64,000 bases of DNA from Amphritea japonica ATCC BAA-1530 (GTDB lineage Bacteria; Pseudomonadota; Gammaproteobacteria; Pseudomonadales; Balneatricaceae), in contig NZ_AP014545.1 of NCBI RefSeq assembly GCF_016592435.1, positions 496,001-560,000 of the forward strand, in the 5' to 3' direction. The notes beneath the pieces were generated by a model. That model did no database searches. It had not been told where the DNA came from and saw only the letters and a program-made list of their open reading frames with translations. Positions 17,478 to 27,372 of this stretch are shown one piece after another (position 1 is the stretch's first letter; the number at the start of each line of letters is the position of its first letter). The position numbers were made by a program, and so were the translations under genes.

Positions 17478-20168
17478 TCAGGTTGACTGACTGTGTTCAT
17501 CGAGTTGCTGGCAGATGGTCTGTTTCAGGCTTTCACAGAGCTCAGGGTCAGTGATCGGTTGCCCATCGTCGTCATTGATATAGAAAAGATCCTCTACCCG
17601 CTCGCCAATGCTGGTGATCATCGCTTTTCGTACGTGGATTCCCAGGTCTACGAAGATGCCGCCAAGACGGGCCAGCAGGCCGGGACGGTCGGGGGTAATG
17701 ACTTTAACTATGGTTAGCTGGGTTGCCGGGTCTGTACTCAGGCTGACCTGGGTCGGATAGGCAAAGAGCTTCATTTGGCGAGGAATTCGTCGCTGGATGA
17801 TGGCTGGGAAATCATCTGGATCATCCAGTTCTTCAATAAGGCGGATTCGGATTCGCTCAAGATAATCATCATCTTCCGGCAGAGGCAGGTTGTCTTCGGT
17901 CAGCACGGTATATGTATTCAGAGCCTGGTTGTTATCTGCCACCATGATCTGAGCGTCCTGAATGGTCAGGTTTAACTGGTCAAGTGCAGAGGCTGTTGCC
18001 GCAAATAGATTGGGCAGGTCTTGCATGTAGACGAATACCTCGGTCGCACCTTCGTAGGCTCTGTAAGAGGTCTTGCGGATCATTACCAGTGGTAAGGTCG
18101 AATCGCCATGCTCAAGTATTGCCTGGGTTTGCCAGGCAATATGCTGAGGCTGTTCCCGCAGAAAGTAATCTTCACCCAGCATGTTCCAGAATTGTTCAAC
18201 GTCAGCTGAGCTGTGGCCTTTGCGTTGCAATATGGCCAGAGATTCATTTTGAGTCTGTTCAATTCTGTCGTCTTTATTGACGGGGTTTTCAAGTCCGCGG
18301 CGCAGAGTGCGTTTTGTTTCAGTGTAGAGCTGGCGCATCAGGGTGGCGCGCCAGCTGTTCCATAGGGTGTGATTGGTTGCGTTAATATCGGCGACGGTGA
18401 GAATGTAAAGATAGTCAAGGTGGACAACGTCACCTATCTGTTCCGCAAAACGGACAATGACATCCGGATCAGATATGTCTTTACGTTGTGCTGTCATGGA
18501 CATCAGAAGATGGTTTTTGACTAGCCATTGAACCAAATAGGTATCCCATTTGCCCAAGTGGTGTCGTTGGCAGAATTCGATGGCATCGGTTGCTCCGAGT
18601 TCCGAGTGATCACCACCGCGGCCTTTAGCTATATCATGGTATAAACCGGCGATATAGATAAGTTCAATCTTGGGGAGTTGATTCACCACCCGGTGGGCGA
18701 TCGGGAATTTCTCTCTTTGATCTCCGTGGCGGAACTGGCGGATATTCTGAATCACTTTAAGGGTGTGGGCATCCACCGTATAGATGTGAAAAAGATCATG
18801 CTGCATCTGGCCAATGATTCGACCGAATTCAGGTAGGTAAAGACCGAGTATGCCATAGCGGTTCATCCGTTTGAGTTCGGTGGATACTCTTGCATCCTGA
18901 CGCAAAAGTTCCATGAACAGCGAAGTGTTGCGGATATCGTTACGGAAATCATCGTCTATGCGGTGTCGGTTGTTTCTGATAAGTCGAATTGTAGAAGCGC
19001 GAACGCCTTTAATTTCATCGTTCTGTGCCAGCAGGACGAACATCTCCAGCATGGCGAAGGGTTGGTGCTCAAATACTGACTCATGGGAGACCCGAATGAA
19101 GCCATTATGCAGATTGAAACGGTTATTCAGCGGCACGATAACCTGCTCTTCTTCGTGCCGGAGTATGACTTCATCAAAATACTGCAATAGCATGCCGTTA
19201 AACTCTGACATCGCTTTGGCGACTCGGTAATACTTATACATGAACTGTTCGACGGCCAGTGCGCCGTTCTGATCGGTGTAGCCAAAGAACTCTGCCAGTG
19301 TCCGCTGATGATCAAATAGCAGGCGATCTTCACGACGGTTGCAGAGCATATGCATGGCATACCGAAGGCTCCAGAGGTACAACTCGCCTTTGTTGAGAGT
19401 GTCCAGCTCTATCTCAGTCACGAAGCCATGATCAACCAGATCGCGGATATAGGTAGCGCCGAAGTGTCGTTTGGCAACCCAACCGATAGTCTGCAGGTCG
19501 CGCAGCCCTCCGGGAGAAGTTTTCAGATTGGGTTCCAGGTTGTACTCAGTGTCGTTGGTCTTATCATGTCGCCGTGATTGTTCGTCAACTTTGGCCAGGA
19601 AAAACTCTTTATCGGTCCAGGCCCCTTCAGAAGTGACCTTCAGGTACATTTGGATATGTAGGTCTTCATTGCCCACCAGGGGACGCGATTCAATCAGATT
19701 GGTGGCAATCGTGATATCGTTTTTAGCTTCCTCGTAGCACTCATCCAGGGTTCGCACGCTGGATCCGATATCCAGATTGATATCCCAGAGCAATGTAAGA
19801 AAGCCGCTGATACTTTCTTGTACTTCGGCATCTTCGATATCGTGAAGCAGGATCAGAAGATCTACATCAGAACGGGGGTGTAGTTCGCCGCGGCCATAGC
19901 CGCCGACGGCTATCAGGGAGACATGCTGCTCTGATGGCCACTTAAACAGATTCCATGCCTGGAGAAGAAGCTGGTCAACCAGCCAGGCCCGGCCATAAAC
20001 CAGTTTGCGAATATCTTCGCCATCTTTGAACCGCTGGTCCATGGTTTCCTGAGCGGACTTCAGGGCCTGCTTGAATACCGGTAAAGGTGAGCTGGATTCC
20101 GCTAGTGCGGCAGTAAATTCACAAGCTGAGAACAGTGTTGAGTCAGCAGCAAAAGCAGTATTCGACAT
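17478..20168 (-). CDS. glnD: Bifunctional [protein-PII] uridylyltransferase / uridylyl-removing enzyme
   Basis: GlnD senses glutamine and uridylylates or deuridylylates PII, controlling glutamine synthetase. The 896 residues cover the whole family architecture: nucleotidyltransferase domain with GGYGRGELHPRSDVDLLI (metal-binding Asp101 and Asp103), central helical region with NLKTSPGGLRDLQTI, HD hydrolase domain with GLYHDIAKGRGGDHSELG (about 530), and two C-terminal ACT domains (about 700-780 and 815-890; VITPDRPGLLARLGGIF). It follows map with a 40-base gap, the same map-glnD order as E. coli and Pseudomonas. Confidence 0.96.
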   Translation of the reverse strand: MSNTAFAADSTLFSACEFTAALAESSSPLPVFKQALKSAQETMDQRFKDGEDIRKLVYGRAWLVDQLLLQAWNLFKWPSEQHVSLIAVGGYGRGELHPRSDVDLLILLHDIEDAEVQESISGFLTLLWDINLDIGSSVRTLDECYEEAKNDITIATNLIESRPLVGNEDLHIQMYLKVTSEGAWTDKEFFLAKVDEQSRRHDKTNDTEYNLEPNLKTSPGGLRDLQTIGWVAKRHFGATYIRDLVDHGFVTEIELDTLNKGELYLWSLRYAMHMLCNRREDRLLFDHQRTLAEFFGYTDQNGALAVEQFMYKYYRVAKAMSEFNGMLLQYFDEVILRHEEEQVIVPLNNRFNLHNGFIRVSHESVFEHQPFAMLEMFVLLAQNDEIKGVRASTIRLIRNNRHRIDDDFRNDIRNTSLFMELLRQDARVSTELKRMNRYGILGLYLPEFGRIIGQMQHDLFHIYTVDAHTLKVIQNIRQFRHGDQREKFPIAHRVVNQLPKIELIYIAGLYHDIAKGRGGDHSELGATDAIEFCQRHHLGKWDTYLVQWLVKNHLLMSMTAQRKDISDPDVIVRFAEQIGDVVHLDYLYILTVADINATNHTLWNSWRATLMRQLYTETKRTLRRGLENPVNKDDRIEQTQNESLAILQRKGHSSADVEQFWNMLGEDYFLREQPQHIAWQTQAILEHGDSTLPLVMIRKTSYRAYEGATEVFVYMQDLPNLFAATASALDQLNLTIQDAQIMVADNNQALNTYTVLTEDNLPLPEDDDYLERIRIRLIEELDDPDDFPAIIQRRIPRQMKLFAYPTQVSLSTDPATQLTIVKVITPDRPGLLARLGGIFVDLGIHVRKAMITSIGERVEDLFYINDDDGQPITDPELCESLKQTICQQLDEHSQST

Positions 20169-20208
20169 TGAGGGGTCCCATCAGAGGCCAGATCTAAAGA
20201 GGCCAGGC

Positions 20209-20979
20209 TTAGAAGTTTTCTTCCTTACGTTTGGTCAAGACTTCACAGCCATCGGCGGTGACTAATAATGTGTGTTCCCATTGAGCAGATAGTCGTTTGT
20301 CAACGGTTTCGACTGTCCAGCCATCCCTTTTAAGTAGTTTAACGTGTCGTTTGCCAGCGTTAATCATCGGTTCAATGGTAAAGCACATGCCTTCCTGTAG
20401 TTCGAAGCCGGTACCGGGTTTACCATAATGAACAACCTGCGGTTCTTCATGGAAATCTTTGCCGATGCCATGTCCGCAGTATTCACGTACAACGGAATAG
20501 TGATTGGATTCAGCCAGTTCCTGAATTACATGGCCAATATCGCCTAATTGAGCGCCGGGTTTAACCAGTGCAATCCCTTTGTAGAGGCATTCCAGTGTGA
20601 GTTCGCAGAGACGTTCCGCATGGGGCGGTGCTTTACCTACATAAAACATCTTGCTGGTATCGCCGTGGTAACCCTCTTTGATAACAGTGATATCAATATT
20701 GATAATATCGCCGTTTTTCAATTTCTTATCGTTTGGGATGCCGTGGCATACAACGTGGTTAACGGAGGTGCAGATCGATTTTGGAAAGCCGTGATAGTTC
20801 AGTGGTGCGGGGATCGCATTTTGTTCGTTGACGATATAATCGTGACAGATCTTATTGATCTCTTCAGTCGTTACGCCAGGCTTTACAAAGGGCTCGATCA
20901 TTTCTAATACTTCCGCGGCCAAACGGCCAGCGACGCGCATTTTTTCGATCTCATCCGGTGTTTTAATAGTGATGCTCAT
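20209..20979 (-). CDS. map: Methionine aminopeptidase type I
   Basis: Map removes the initiator methionine from new proteins. The frame is open to 21012, but the ATG at 20979 (MSITIKTPDEIEKMRVAGRL) gives the normal 256-residue protein. All five metal ligands are visible, in NIDITVIKEGYHGDTS (two Asp), YCGHGIGKDFHEEP (His), FTIEPMI (Glu) and QWEHTLL (Glu). It diverges from rpsB, as in E. coli and Pseudomonas, and heads the map-glnD-DUF1244 unit. Confidence 0.96.
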   Translation of the reverse strand: MSITIKTPDEIEKMRVAGRLAAEVLEMIEPFVKPGVTTEEINKICHDYIVNEQNAIPAPLNYHGFPKSICTSVNHVVCHGIPNDKKLKNGDIINIDITVIKEGYHGDTSKMFYVGKAPPHAERLCELTLECLYKGIALVKPGAQLGDIGHVIQELAESNHYSVVREYCGHGIGKDFHEEPQVVHYGKPGTGFELQEGMCFTIEPMINAGKRHVKLLKRDGWTVETVDKRLSAQWEHTLLVTADGCEVLTKRKEENF

Positions 20980-21122
20980 ATAAACCCTTAATAATGTAAG
21001 CCTTTGGGGCATAAGAAAATATGTGAAGATAGTTGAGCGATTGTAGCTAATTAACCACTCAAGAACAAAAAAACACTATAAATAGATTATAATTTCTGCT
21101 TCATGTTTGCGGGGATTTATGG

Positions 21123-21130
21123 TATAAAAT
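21123..21130 (+). promoter_or_regulatory. Probable -10 element of the rpsB promoter
   Basis: TATAAAAT precedes a GC-rich CGCGCTCG start region, as expected for a stringently controlled ribosomal-protein promoter. No good -35 box lies at the right distance, so only the -10 is called. Confidence 0.5.
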
Positions 21131-21149
21131 CGCGCTCGAAATTTGTGTA

Positions 21150-21258
21150 TGAAATGCAAATTTTTAAATCCACACATGTTACCGACACATACTCTTGGGT
21201 GCCGCTTGCGGTTGGGGTATGGGGTGCATGGAGGTCTAACCCTAAACTTTAGGAAATT
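21150..21258 (+). promoter_or_regulatory. Structured rpsB 5' leader (candidate S2 autoregulatory element)
   Basis: About 110 bases of leader precede rpsB. CCGC (21202-21205) pairs with GCGG (21208-21211), and GGTTGG (21210-21215) can instead pair with CTAACC (21236-21241), enclosing a G-rich stretch just upstream of the ribosome site AGGA. In gammaproteobacteria S2 represses rpsB-tsf through the rpsB leader. The structure and position fit that, but the homology was judged by eye. Confidence 0.5.
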
Positions 21259-21261
21259 AAA

Positions 21262-22002
21262 ATGGCAAAAGTTACAATGCGTGACCTGCTTAAAGCAGGT
21301 GTTCACTTCGGTCACCAGACCCGTTACTGGAATCCGAAAATGGGTAAGTACATTTTCGGTGCTCGTAACAAAATTCATATCATCAACCTTGAGCACACTC
21401 TGCCTGCCCTGAACGGTGCGCTGGATGTTGTTAAAGGTATGGCTGTGAACAAGAACAAGATCTTGTTCGTTGGTACTAAGCGCGCTGCTAGCAAAACTGT
21501 TAAAGAAGAAGCTAGCCGTGCAAACATGCCGTACGTTAACCATCGCTGGTTGGGTGGCATGCTGACTAACTACAAGACTATCCGTCAGTCTATCCGTCGC
21601 TACCGCGATCTGGAAGGACAGAGCCAGGATGGTACTTTCGCTCAGCTGACTAAGAAAGAAGCTCTGATGCGTCAGCGTGAGATGGAAAAGCTGGAACGTT
21701 CTATCGGTGGTATCAAGGACATGGGTGGTCTTCCTGACGCACTGTTTGTTATCGATGTTGATCACGAGCGTATCGCTATCAATGAAGCAAATAAGCTGGG
21801 TATCCCCGTTATTGGTATCGTTGATACTAACAGCAACCCTGACGGTGTTGACTACGTAATCCCAGGTAATGACGATGCTCTGCGCGCAATTCAGATCTAC
21901 GTTAAAGCTGCTGCGGATGCATGTTCTGAAGGCACTGAAGTGAATGCTGGTGACAAGAGCGAATTCGTTGAAGTTGAAAACAACGAAGCTGCTGCTGAGT
22001 AA
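21262..22002 (+). CDS. rpsB: 30S ribosomal protein S2
   Basis: This 246-residue S2 begins [20 protein letters not shown] and contains the family signatures ([46 protein letters not shown]). S2 binds the 30S platform near the mRNA exit. Codon use is strongly biased, as in highly expressed genes. tsf follows after a 107-base spacer that holds a hairpin with a T-run, as in E. coli rpsB-tsf. Confidence 0.98.
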   Translation: MAKVTMRDLLKAGVHFGHQTRYWNPKMGKYIFGARNKIHIINLEHTLPALNGALDVVKGMAVNKNKILFVGTKRAASKTVKEEASRANMPYVNHRWLGGMLTNYKTIRQSIRRYRDLEGQSQDGTFAQLTKKEALMRQREMEKLERSIGGIKDMGGLPDALFVIDVDHERIAINEANKLGIPVIGIVDTNSNPDGVDYVIPGNDDALRAIQIYVKAAADACSEGTEVNAGDKSEFVEVENNEAAAE

Positions 22003-22047
22003 TCAGACTGTCAGGCGATTTGGATAAATTATTCAAGTACGCCGGAG

Positions 22048-22071
22048 GGGGAGCTTAGCTCCCCTTTTTTT
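22048..22071 (+). terminator. Terminator/attenuator in the rpsB-tsf spacer
   Basis: GGGGAGC, loop TTA, GCTCCCC and then seven T's. It would end part of the rpsB transcripts, giving more S2 mRNA than EF-Ts mRNA. Only 38 bases separate it from tsf. Confidence 0.85.
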
Positions 22072-22109
22072 GAATTTGAATCTATAGATTGTTAATGGGG
22101 TAAAACCAA

Positions 22110-22970
22110 ATGGCAAAGTTCTCCGCTAAGCAGGTTAAAGAACTGCGCGATCGTACCGGTCTGGGTATGATGGAGTGTAAAAAAGCGCTGGCTGCTGCTG
22201 ATGGCGACGTTGATAAGGCGATCGAAGAGCTGCGTAAAGCTTCAGGCATGAAGGCTGCTAAGAAAGCCGGTCGTACCGCTGCTGAAGGTGTTGTTGTAGT
22301 ACAAGTTGCAGATGATAATAGCTACGCTGTTGCTGTAGAAGTTAACTCTGAAACCGACTTTGCTGCACGTGATGCTAACTTCCTGGCATTCACTCAGACT
22401 GTATTGGCGAAAGCGTTCGCTGAGAAACAGACTGATGTTGAAGCGCTGATGGCTGGTGAGCTGACTGATGTTCGTGATGCTCTGGTTCAGAAAATCGGTG
22501 AAAACATCGGTGTGCGCCGTGTTTTGATCGTTGAAGGTGCTGTTGTTGCAGCTTACGTTCACGGTACTGGTACTTTGGCAGCTCTGGTTGCTCTGAGTGG
22601 TGGTGATGCTGAACTGGCTAAAGATGTTGCGATGCATGTGACAGCTGTTAACCCACAAGTGGTTAGCAAAGAAGATATGCCTGCTGATGTTGTGGCTAAA
22701 GAGAAAGAGATCATTCTGGCGCAGCCTGATATGGCAAGCAAGCCTGCTGAAATCGCTGAAAAGATGGTTGTTGGTCGTATCAACAAATACCTGGCTGAGA
22801 ATAGCCTGGTTGAACAGCCATTTGTTAAGAACCCAGATGTTAAAGTGGGTCAGCTGGTTAAAGATGCGGGCGCGTCCGTTGCATCTTTCATCCGCATTGA
22901 AGTAGGCGAAGGTATCGAAGTTGAAGAGAAAGACTTCGCTACTGAGGTTGCTGAGCAACTGAAGGGTTAA
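22110..22970 (+). CDS. tsf: Elongation factor Ts
   Basis: EF-Ts (286 residues) recycles EF-Tu by exchanging GDP for GTP. The N-terminal signature [22 protein letters not shown] and the core SETDFAARD segment are intact. It lies in the conserved rpsB-tsf-pyrH-frr order and has a highly expressed codon pattern. A hairpin terminator follows before pyrH. Confidence 0.98.
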   Translation: MAKFSAKQVKELRDRTGLGMMECKKALAAADGDVDKAIEELRKASGMKAAKKAGRTAAEGVVVVQVADDNSYAVAVEVNSETDFAARDANFLAFTQTVLAKAFAEKQTDVEALMAGELTDVRDALVQKIGENIGVRRVLIVEGAVVAAYVHGTGTLAALVALSGGDAELAKDVAMHVTAVNPQVVSKEDMPADVVAKEKEIILAQPDMASKPAEIAEKMVVGRINKYLAENSLVEQPFVKNPDVKVGQLVKDAGASVASFIRIEVGEGIEVEEKDFATEVAEQLKG

Positions 22971-22985
22971 ATACTGACCCTGCAC

Positions 22986-23024
22986 AGATTGTGCGCCTGT
23001 TCTGGGTGCGCAATCTCTTTTTTT
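22986..23024 (+). terminator. Terminator after tsf
   Basis: AGATTG(T)GCGC pairs with GCGCAATCT (23008-23016), with one bulged base and an 11-base loop, then a T-run to 23024. It separates tsf from pyrH. Confidence 0.75.
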
Positions 23025-23067
23025 ATTGATACACTGGTACGAACTCAGTCTGGGTGGAGACGAACCA

Positions 23068-23826
23068 ATGCCTGCCTCAAATAAGCATTCCAAGTACAAA
23101 CGTATTCTTCTTAAGTTAAGTGGCGAAGCCCTGATGGGAGAAGAGAATTTCGGGATCGATCCTAAAGTAATGAACCGCATGGCCCTTGAAATTGGCCAGT
23201 TAGTGGGTATTGGTGTACAGATCGGTATGGTTATCGGAGGTGGTAACCTGTTTCGCGGTGCTGCACTGAGCGCGGCAGGTCTTGATCGGGTAACCGGCGA
23301 CCATATGGGCATGCTGGCAACCGTGATGAACGCGCTAGCGATGCGGGATGCGCTGGAACGTAGTAACATAGCTACCCGGGTTATGTCTGCGATACCGATG
23401 ACCGGTGTGGTAGATGATTATGATCGTCGTAATGCGGTCCGTTATCTGGACCAGGGCGATGTTGTTATTTTTTCTGCGGGTACAGGTAACCCGTTTTTTA
23501 CCACAGACTCAGCCGCCTGCTTGCGGGGCATTGAAATTGATGCTGATGTGGTAATTAAAGCCACCAAAGTTGATGGTGTGTATACTGCGGATCCAATGAA
23601 AGATCCTTCTGCCAAGCGTTATCTGCATCTGAATTTTGATGAAGCGCTTGAAAAGCAGCTGGGAGTAATGGATCTGACTGCAATCTGTCTGGCCCGTGAC
23701 CATGAGATGCCGGTTCGGGTTTTCAATATGAACAAGCCGGGTGCGTTGGCCAATCTGATTGTTGGCAGCGACGAGGGAACTCTCATTGATAATAATGAGA
23801 CGGTAGGAGATAAATATGCTGAATGA
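23068..23826 (+). CDS. pyrH: UMP kinase
   Basis: PyrH phosphorylates UMP to UDP. The frame is open from 23026, but the ATG at 23068, preceded by GGTGGAG, gives the usual start [22 protein letters not shown] and 252 residues. Amino-acid-kinase motifs are [23 protein letters not shown] and [16 protein letters not shown]. The frr start overlaps the end by 11 bases, so the pair is coupled. Confidence 0.97.
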   Translation: MPASNKHSKYKRILLKLSGEALMGEENFGIDPKVMNRMALEIGQLVGIGVQIGMVIGGGNLFRGAALSAAGLDRVTGDHMGMLATVMNALAMRDALERSNIATRVMSAIPMTGVVDDYDRRNAVRYLDQGDVVIFSAGTGNPFFTTDSAACLRGIEIDADVVIKATKVDGVYTADPMKDPSAKRYLHLNFDEALEKQLGVMDLTAICLARDHEMPVRVFNMNKPGALANLIVGSDEGTLIDNNETVGDKYAE

Positions 23827-24373
23827 GATCGCTGAAGACGCCCAGGATCGTATGGGTAAAAGTCTGGAAGCTTTAGCTACTAACCTGAAGAAAATTCGTA
23901 CAGGTCGTGCTCACCCTAGTATTCTGGAAACCGTGCAGGTGAACTATTATGGTTCTAATGTGCCGTTGAGTCAGGTTGCCAATATTAGTGTTGAGGATGG
24001 TCGTACTTTATCGATATCTCCATGGGAATCTAATCTGGTTCCGGATATTGAAAAAGCAATTATGAAATCAGATCTGGGATTGAACCCTTCTACGGCGGGC
24101 GCGGTTATCCGTGTGCCAATGCCAGCGCTGACGGAAGAGACGCGTAAGGGTTATATTCGTCAGGCACGTCAGGAAGCGGAGAACGGCCGGGTATCAATCC
24201 GAAGTGTTCGTCGTGATGCGAACGGTGATGTGAAAGACCTGTTGAAGGAAAAAGAGATCACTGAAGATGAAGCACGTGGCAGTGATGATCGGATTCAGAA
24301 ATTGACGGATAAGTTTATCGCTGAAGTAGACGTGTTACTTCAGGCGAAAGAAACTGATTTGATGGAAATTTGA
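23816..24373 (+). CDS. frr: Ribosome recycling factor
   Basis: This 185-residue RRF splits post-termination ribosomes with EF-G. It starts [20 protein letters not shown] and shows the family core [13 protein letters not shown] and [16 protein letters not shown]. It overlaps the end of pyrH by 11 bases. The next gene is uppS; dxr, which follows frr in E. coli, is not here. Confidence 0.97.
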   Translation: MLNEIAEDAQDRMGKSLEALATNLKKIRTGRAHPSILETVQVNYYGSNVPLSQVANISVEDGRTLSISPWESNLVPDIEKAIMKSDLGLNPSTAGAVIRVPMPALTEETRKGYIRQARQEAENGRVSIRSVRRDANGDVKDLLKEKEITEDEARGSDDRIQKLTDKFIAEVDVLLQAKETDLMEI

Positions 24374-24411
24374 TAGGGAATAGCCGGTAGCTCAGGTTGC
24401 CGGTATCTGAT

Positions 24412-25173
24412 ATGTCTGAAAAATTACAGCTCAGCTTGCCTGCGGGTAAATCTGTTCCACGTCATATTGCTTTGATTATGGATGGCAATAATCGGTGGGC
24501 GAAAAAGCATGGAAAGGGAAGCCTTGCGGGTCATCGGGCTGGAGTTGATAGCGTTCGAAGTGTCATTCAAGGCTGCGCTGAGCTGGGCGTAGAAGTGCTG
24601 ACGTTGTTTGCTTTTAGTAGTGAAAACTGGCAGCGGCCTCCCCTTGAGGTCAAGGGCTTGATGGAGCTGTTTGCGCTGGCGCTTGATCGTGAGGTGAAAA
24701 AGCTTCACAAACACAATATCAGATTGCATGTGATTGGCGATAAAAGTCGTTTTAGTCAGTCATTGCAGAAGAAGATCGCTAAAGCGGAACAGTTGACTGC
24801 TGGAAATACTGGCTTGATCGTCAATGTGGCGGCCAATTACGGTGGCAAGTGGGATATTGTTCAGGCGGCTAAGCGCTTTGCTCAGGGTTGTTTAGACGGT
24901 CTGTATGCGCCAGATCAACTCGATGCAGACCTGCTGGGTTCAATGATTTCTTTAAGTGATCAGCCGGCGCCGGATCTATGTATTCGTACGGCGGGTGAGC
25001 AAAGAATAAGTAATTTTCTGATTTGGCAGATGGCCTACAGCGAATATTTCTTTAGTGACTTATTGTGGCCAGACTTCAATAAGTATGCCTTAGGTGCAGC
25101 TATACAGAGTTATGCAACTCGTGAGCGACGCTTTGGTAAGACCAGCGAACAGTTAGAGGCGGATGATGCTTAA
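24412..25173 (+). CDS. uppS: Undecaprenyl diphosphate synthase (cis-prenyltransferase)
   Basis: UppS adds eight isopentenyl units to farnesyl diphosphate, making the lipid carrier for peptidoglycan, O-antigen and capsule. The ATG at 24412 (MSEKLQLSLPAGKSVPRH) gives 253 residues; an upstream in-frame TTG at 24397 is less likely. Motifs are IALIMDGNNRWA (catalytic Asp), GHRAGVDSVR, FAFSSENWQRP and DLCIRTAGEQRISNFLIWQ. Its last 11 bases overlap cdsA. It consumes isopentenyl diphosphate, although the usual MEP genes are missing around it. Confidence 0.96.
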   Translation: MSEKLQLSLPAGKSVPRHIALIMDGNNRWAKKHGKGSLAGHRAGVDSVRSVIQGCAELGVEVLTLFAFSSENWQRPPLEVKGLMELFALALDREVKKLHKHNIRLHVIGDKSRFSQSLQKKIAKAEQLTAGNTGLIVNVAANYGGKWDIVQAAKRFAQGCLDGLYAPDQLDADLLGSMISLSDQPAPDLCIRTAGEQRISNFLIWQMAYSEYFFSDLLWPDFNKYALGAAIQSYATRERRFGKTSEQLEADDA

Positions 25174-25978
25174 ACAGAGGGTATGGACTGCTGTCCTGTT
25201 GGCTCCATTAGCTTTGGCTGGGCTTTTTCTCACCAGCTCTGATGTCTTTAAAGTATTTGTCGCGGGTATTGTATTGTTAGGTGCCTGGGAGTGGGCGAAT
25301 CTGTCAGGCCTGACCTCTTTGTCCTCTCGTTTTGGATACACTTCTCTTATTGCTGCTTTGATGGCGGCGTTAAACTATATCTCTCCGCAGGCTAACTTTA
25401 TTAGTTATCTATCTGTCGCTGTGCTGTTTTGGCTGATTGCTCTGTTCTGGGTGGTTCGATATCCCGTAACAGGTGCATGGAGCTCAGTATGGCAGCGTGC
25501 CCTGATCGGTGTTGTCGTTCTTTTGCCCTGTTGGATGGGTTTGGTCAGTCTGCAAAGCCTTCCGTCCGGCAGTGCTCTGATGTTGATGTTGTTGCTATTG
25601 GTCTGGGGTGCCGATATTGGTGCTTACTTTGCGGGTAAAGCCTGGGGGCAGGCGAAGCTTGCGCCTAACGTTAGTCCCGGTAAAACCCGGGCTGGGATGT
25701 GGGGTGGTCTGGCTGCTTGTGCCGTTATCGCTCTCGGTTTTGTTATCTATCTTGAACTTGCTCTGCTGGATGGAGTCTATTTGTTGCTGTTAGCGATGAT
25801 TGCCGGTGTTGCTTCGGTTCTCGGTGATCTGTTTGAAAGTATGCTAAAACGGCATCGTGGTATAAAAGACAGTAGTCAGTTGTTGCCAGGTCATGGTGGC
25901 ATACTCGACCGAATAGATAGCATTACCTCGGCTGCGCCAGTGTTTGTATTGGGTGTGCAGTTGTTGGCTATCTCCTGA
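25163..25978 (+). CDS. cdsA: Phosphatidate cytidylyltransferase
   Basis: CdsA makes CDP-diacylglycerol for all phospholipids. This 271-residue membrane protein has about eight hydrophobic segments and the C-terminal signature SMLKRHRGIKDSSQLLPGHG followed by GILDRID, with the metal-binding residues intact. It overlaps uppS by 11 bases and ends about 12 bases before rseP, leaving no room for the dxr gene that lies there in Pseudomonas. Confidence 0.96.
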   Translation: MMLKQRVWTAVLLAPLALAGLFLTSSDVFKVFVAGIVLLGAWEWANLSGLTSLSSRFGYTSLIAALMAALNYISPQANFISYLSVAVLFWLIALFWVVRYPVTGAWSSVWQRALIGVVVLLPCWMGLVSLQSLPSGSALMLMLLLLVWGADIGAYFAGKAWGQAKLAPNVSPGKTRAGMWGGLAACAVIALGFVIYLELALLDGVYLLLLAMIAGVASVLGDLFESMLKRHRGIKDSSQLLPGHGGILDRIDSITSAAPVFVLGVQLLAIS

Positions 25979-25990
25979 ATCTGAGGTTTG

Positions 25991-27343
25991 ATGGATATTC
26001 TTAATACCGTATTCGCATTAATTGTTACGTTAGGCATCCTGGTAACGATTCATGAATACGGACATTTCTGGGTTGCCAGGCGTTGTGGTGTCAAAGTGCT
26101 GCGGTTTTCGGTTGGCTTTGGTACGCCGCTGATTCGTTGGCGTGACAAGTTAGACACTGAGTATGTTATCGCGATGATTCCTCTTGGGGGATATGTCTCG
26201 ATGCTGGACGAACGGGAAACCGAGGTTGAGCCTGCGTTACAGAATCAGACCTTTAATCGAAAGCCGGTTCTGCAGCGCATTGCAATTGTCGCAGCCGGGC
26301 CTATTGTTAATCTTATCTTTGCTGTATTTGTCTACTGGGCGATGTTTGTTTCCGGTGTAGAGAAGGTTGTACCTGTTGTCGGTAGTGTTGTTCCCGGAAG
26401 CGTTGCGGAGCAAGCGGGCTTACAGCGAGGTGTTGAGGTGCTTTCAGTTGCAGGTCGCGACACGCCTTCCTGGGATGATGTTAATCTGGCGCTGGCTGCT
26501 TATATTGGAGAATCTGCTGTTGTGCCCCTTACGGTGAGTCAGTCGGCACAGGGGTTGAGACAGGATCTTCAATTAAATTTGAAGGGCTGGGATTTTAATC
26601 CCGAGGCACAAAGTCCCCTGTCGGCGTTAGGTGTTATTCCTTATCGACCAGTTTATCCAGCCGTTCTTGGGCAGGTTGTTGAAGCAGGTGCTGCCAGTCG
26701 AGCAGGATTGTTGGTTGCCGATCAGGTGATTGCTGTCGACGGTGTAGCCATTACTGAGTGGATTGAGTTCGTTCAGTTGGTCAGGCGAAGTCCTGGTCAG
26801 GAGATGATTATTGATGTGCTGCGTAATGAGCAGCAGTTATCCCTGGCGTTAACACCTATCGAGCAATTTGAAGGCGAGCAGGCCGTGGGTAAAATAGGCG
26901 CTGCGGTTGCACCGGTTAACTGGCCTCCGGAGATGTTACGGCAGGTGCGATACGGTGTTCTGGAGTCAATTCAGCAAGCGTTTTCTAAAACCTGGCAGAT
27001 GATCACGCTAACCCTTGATTCTATTTGGAAAATGTTTGAAGGGATCTTATCGGTAAAAAACTTGAGTGGACCGATAACCATTGCTAAAGTGGCGGGGGCT
27101 TCTGCGGCTTCGGGCGTGGAGGCATTCGCAGGTTTTTTGGCGTATCTGAGTATTAGTCTCGGTATTCTTAATTTATTGCCAATCCCTATGTTGGATGGTG
27201 GTCATCTGCTGTATTACGCGGTAGAACTACTAAGAGGGCGGCCTGTATCTGAAAAGGTGCAGATGGTCGGTTTGAAAATCGGGATGGCAGTTTTGTTTTC
27301 GATTATGGGCGTCGCTATTTTTAATGACTTAATGCGGCTTTAA
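25991..27343 (+). CDS. rseP: RseP site-2 intramembrane zinc metalloprotease
   Basis: RseP cuts the anti-sigma factor RseA inside the membrane during the envelope stress response and clears signal peptides. The ATG at 25991 gives 450 residues. The zinc motif HEYGH (21-25) lies in the first membrane helix, two PDZ domains occupy about 115-205 and 220-300, and the second active-site motif LLPIPMLDGGHL is near the C terminus. bamA follows 30 bases later, so envelope assembly and its stress protease are together. Confidence 0.96.
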   Translation: MDILNTVFALIVTLGILVTIHEYGHFWVARRCGVKVLRFSVGFGTPLIRWRDKLDTEYVIAMIPLGGYVSMLDERETEVEPALQNQTFNRKPVLQRIAIVAAGPIVNLIFAVFVYWAMFVSGVEKVVPVVGSVVPGSVAEQAGLQRGVEVLSVAGRDTPSWDDVNLALAAYIGESAVVPLTVSQSAQGLRQDLQLNLKGWDFNPEAQSPLSALGVIPYRPVYPAVLGQVVEAGAASRAGLLVADQVIAVDGVAITEWIEFVQLVRRSPGQEMIIDVLRNEQQLSLALTPIEQFEGEQAVGKIGAAVAPVNWPPEMLRQVRYGVLESIQQAFSKTWQMITLTLDSIWKMFEGILSVKNLSGPITIAKVAGASAASGVEAFAGFLAYLSISLGILNLLPIPMLDGGHLLYYAVELLRGRPVSEKVQMVGLKIGMAVLFSIMGVAIFNDLMRL

Positions 27344-27372
27344 TTTATCTATTTCAATATAAGAACTAGTTC

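Noticed and set aside
21076-21765. Minus-strand frame of 229 codons over the rpsB leader and gene
   Set aside because: It is antisense to rpsB and has no recognisable protein features; the frame is a by-product of rpsB codon bias.
22242-23369. Long minus-strand open frame (375 codons) across tsf and pyrH
   Set aside because: It lies antisense to two highly conserved genes, has no ribosome site and a low-complexity composition arising from the biased codons of the real genes.
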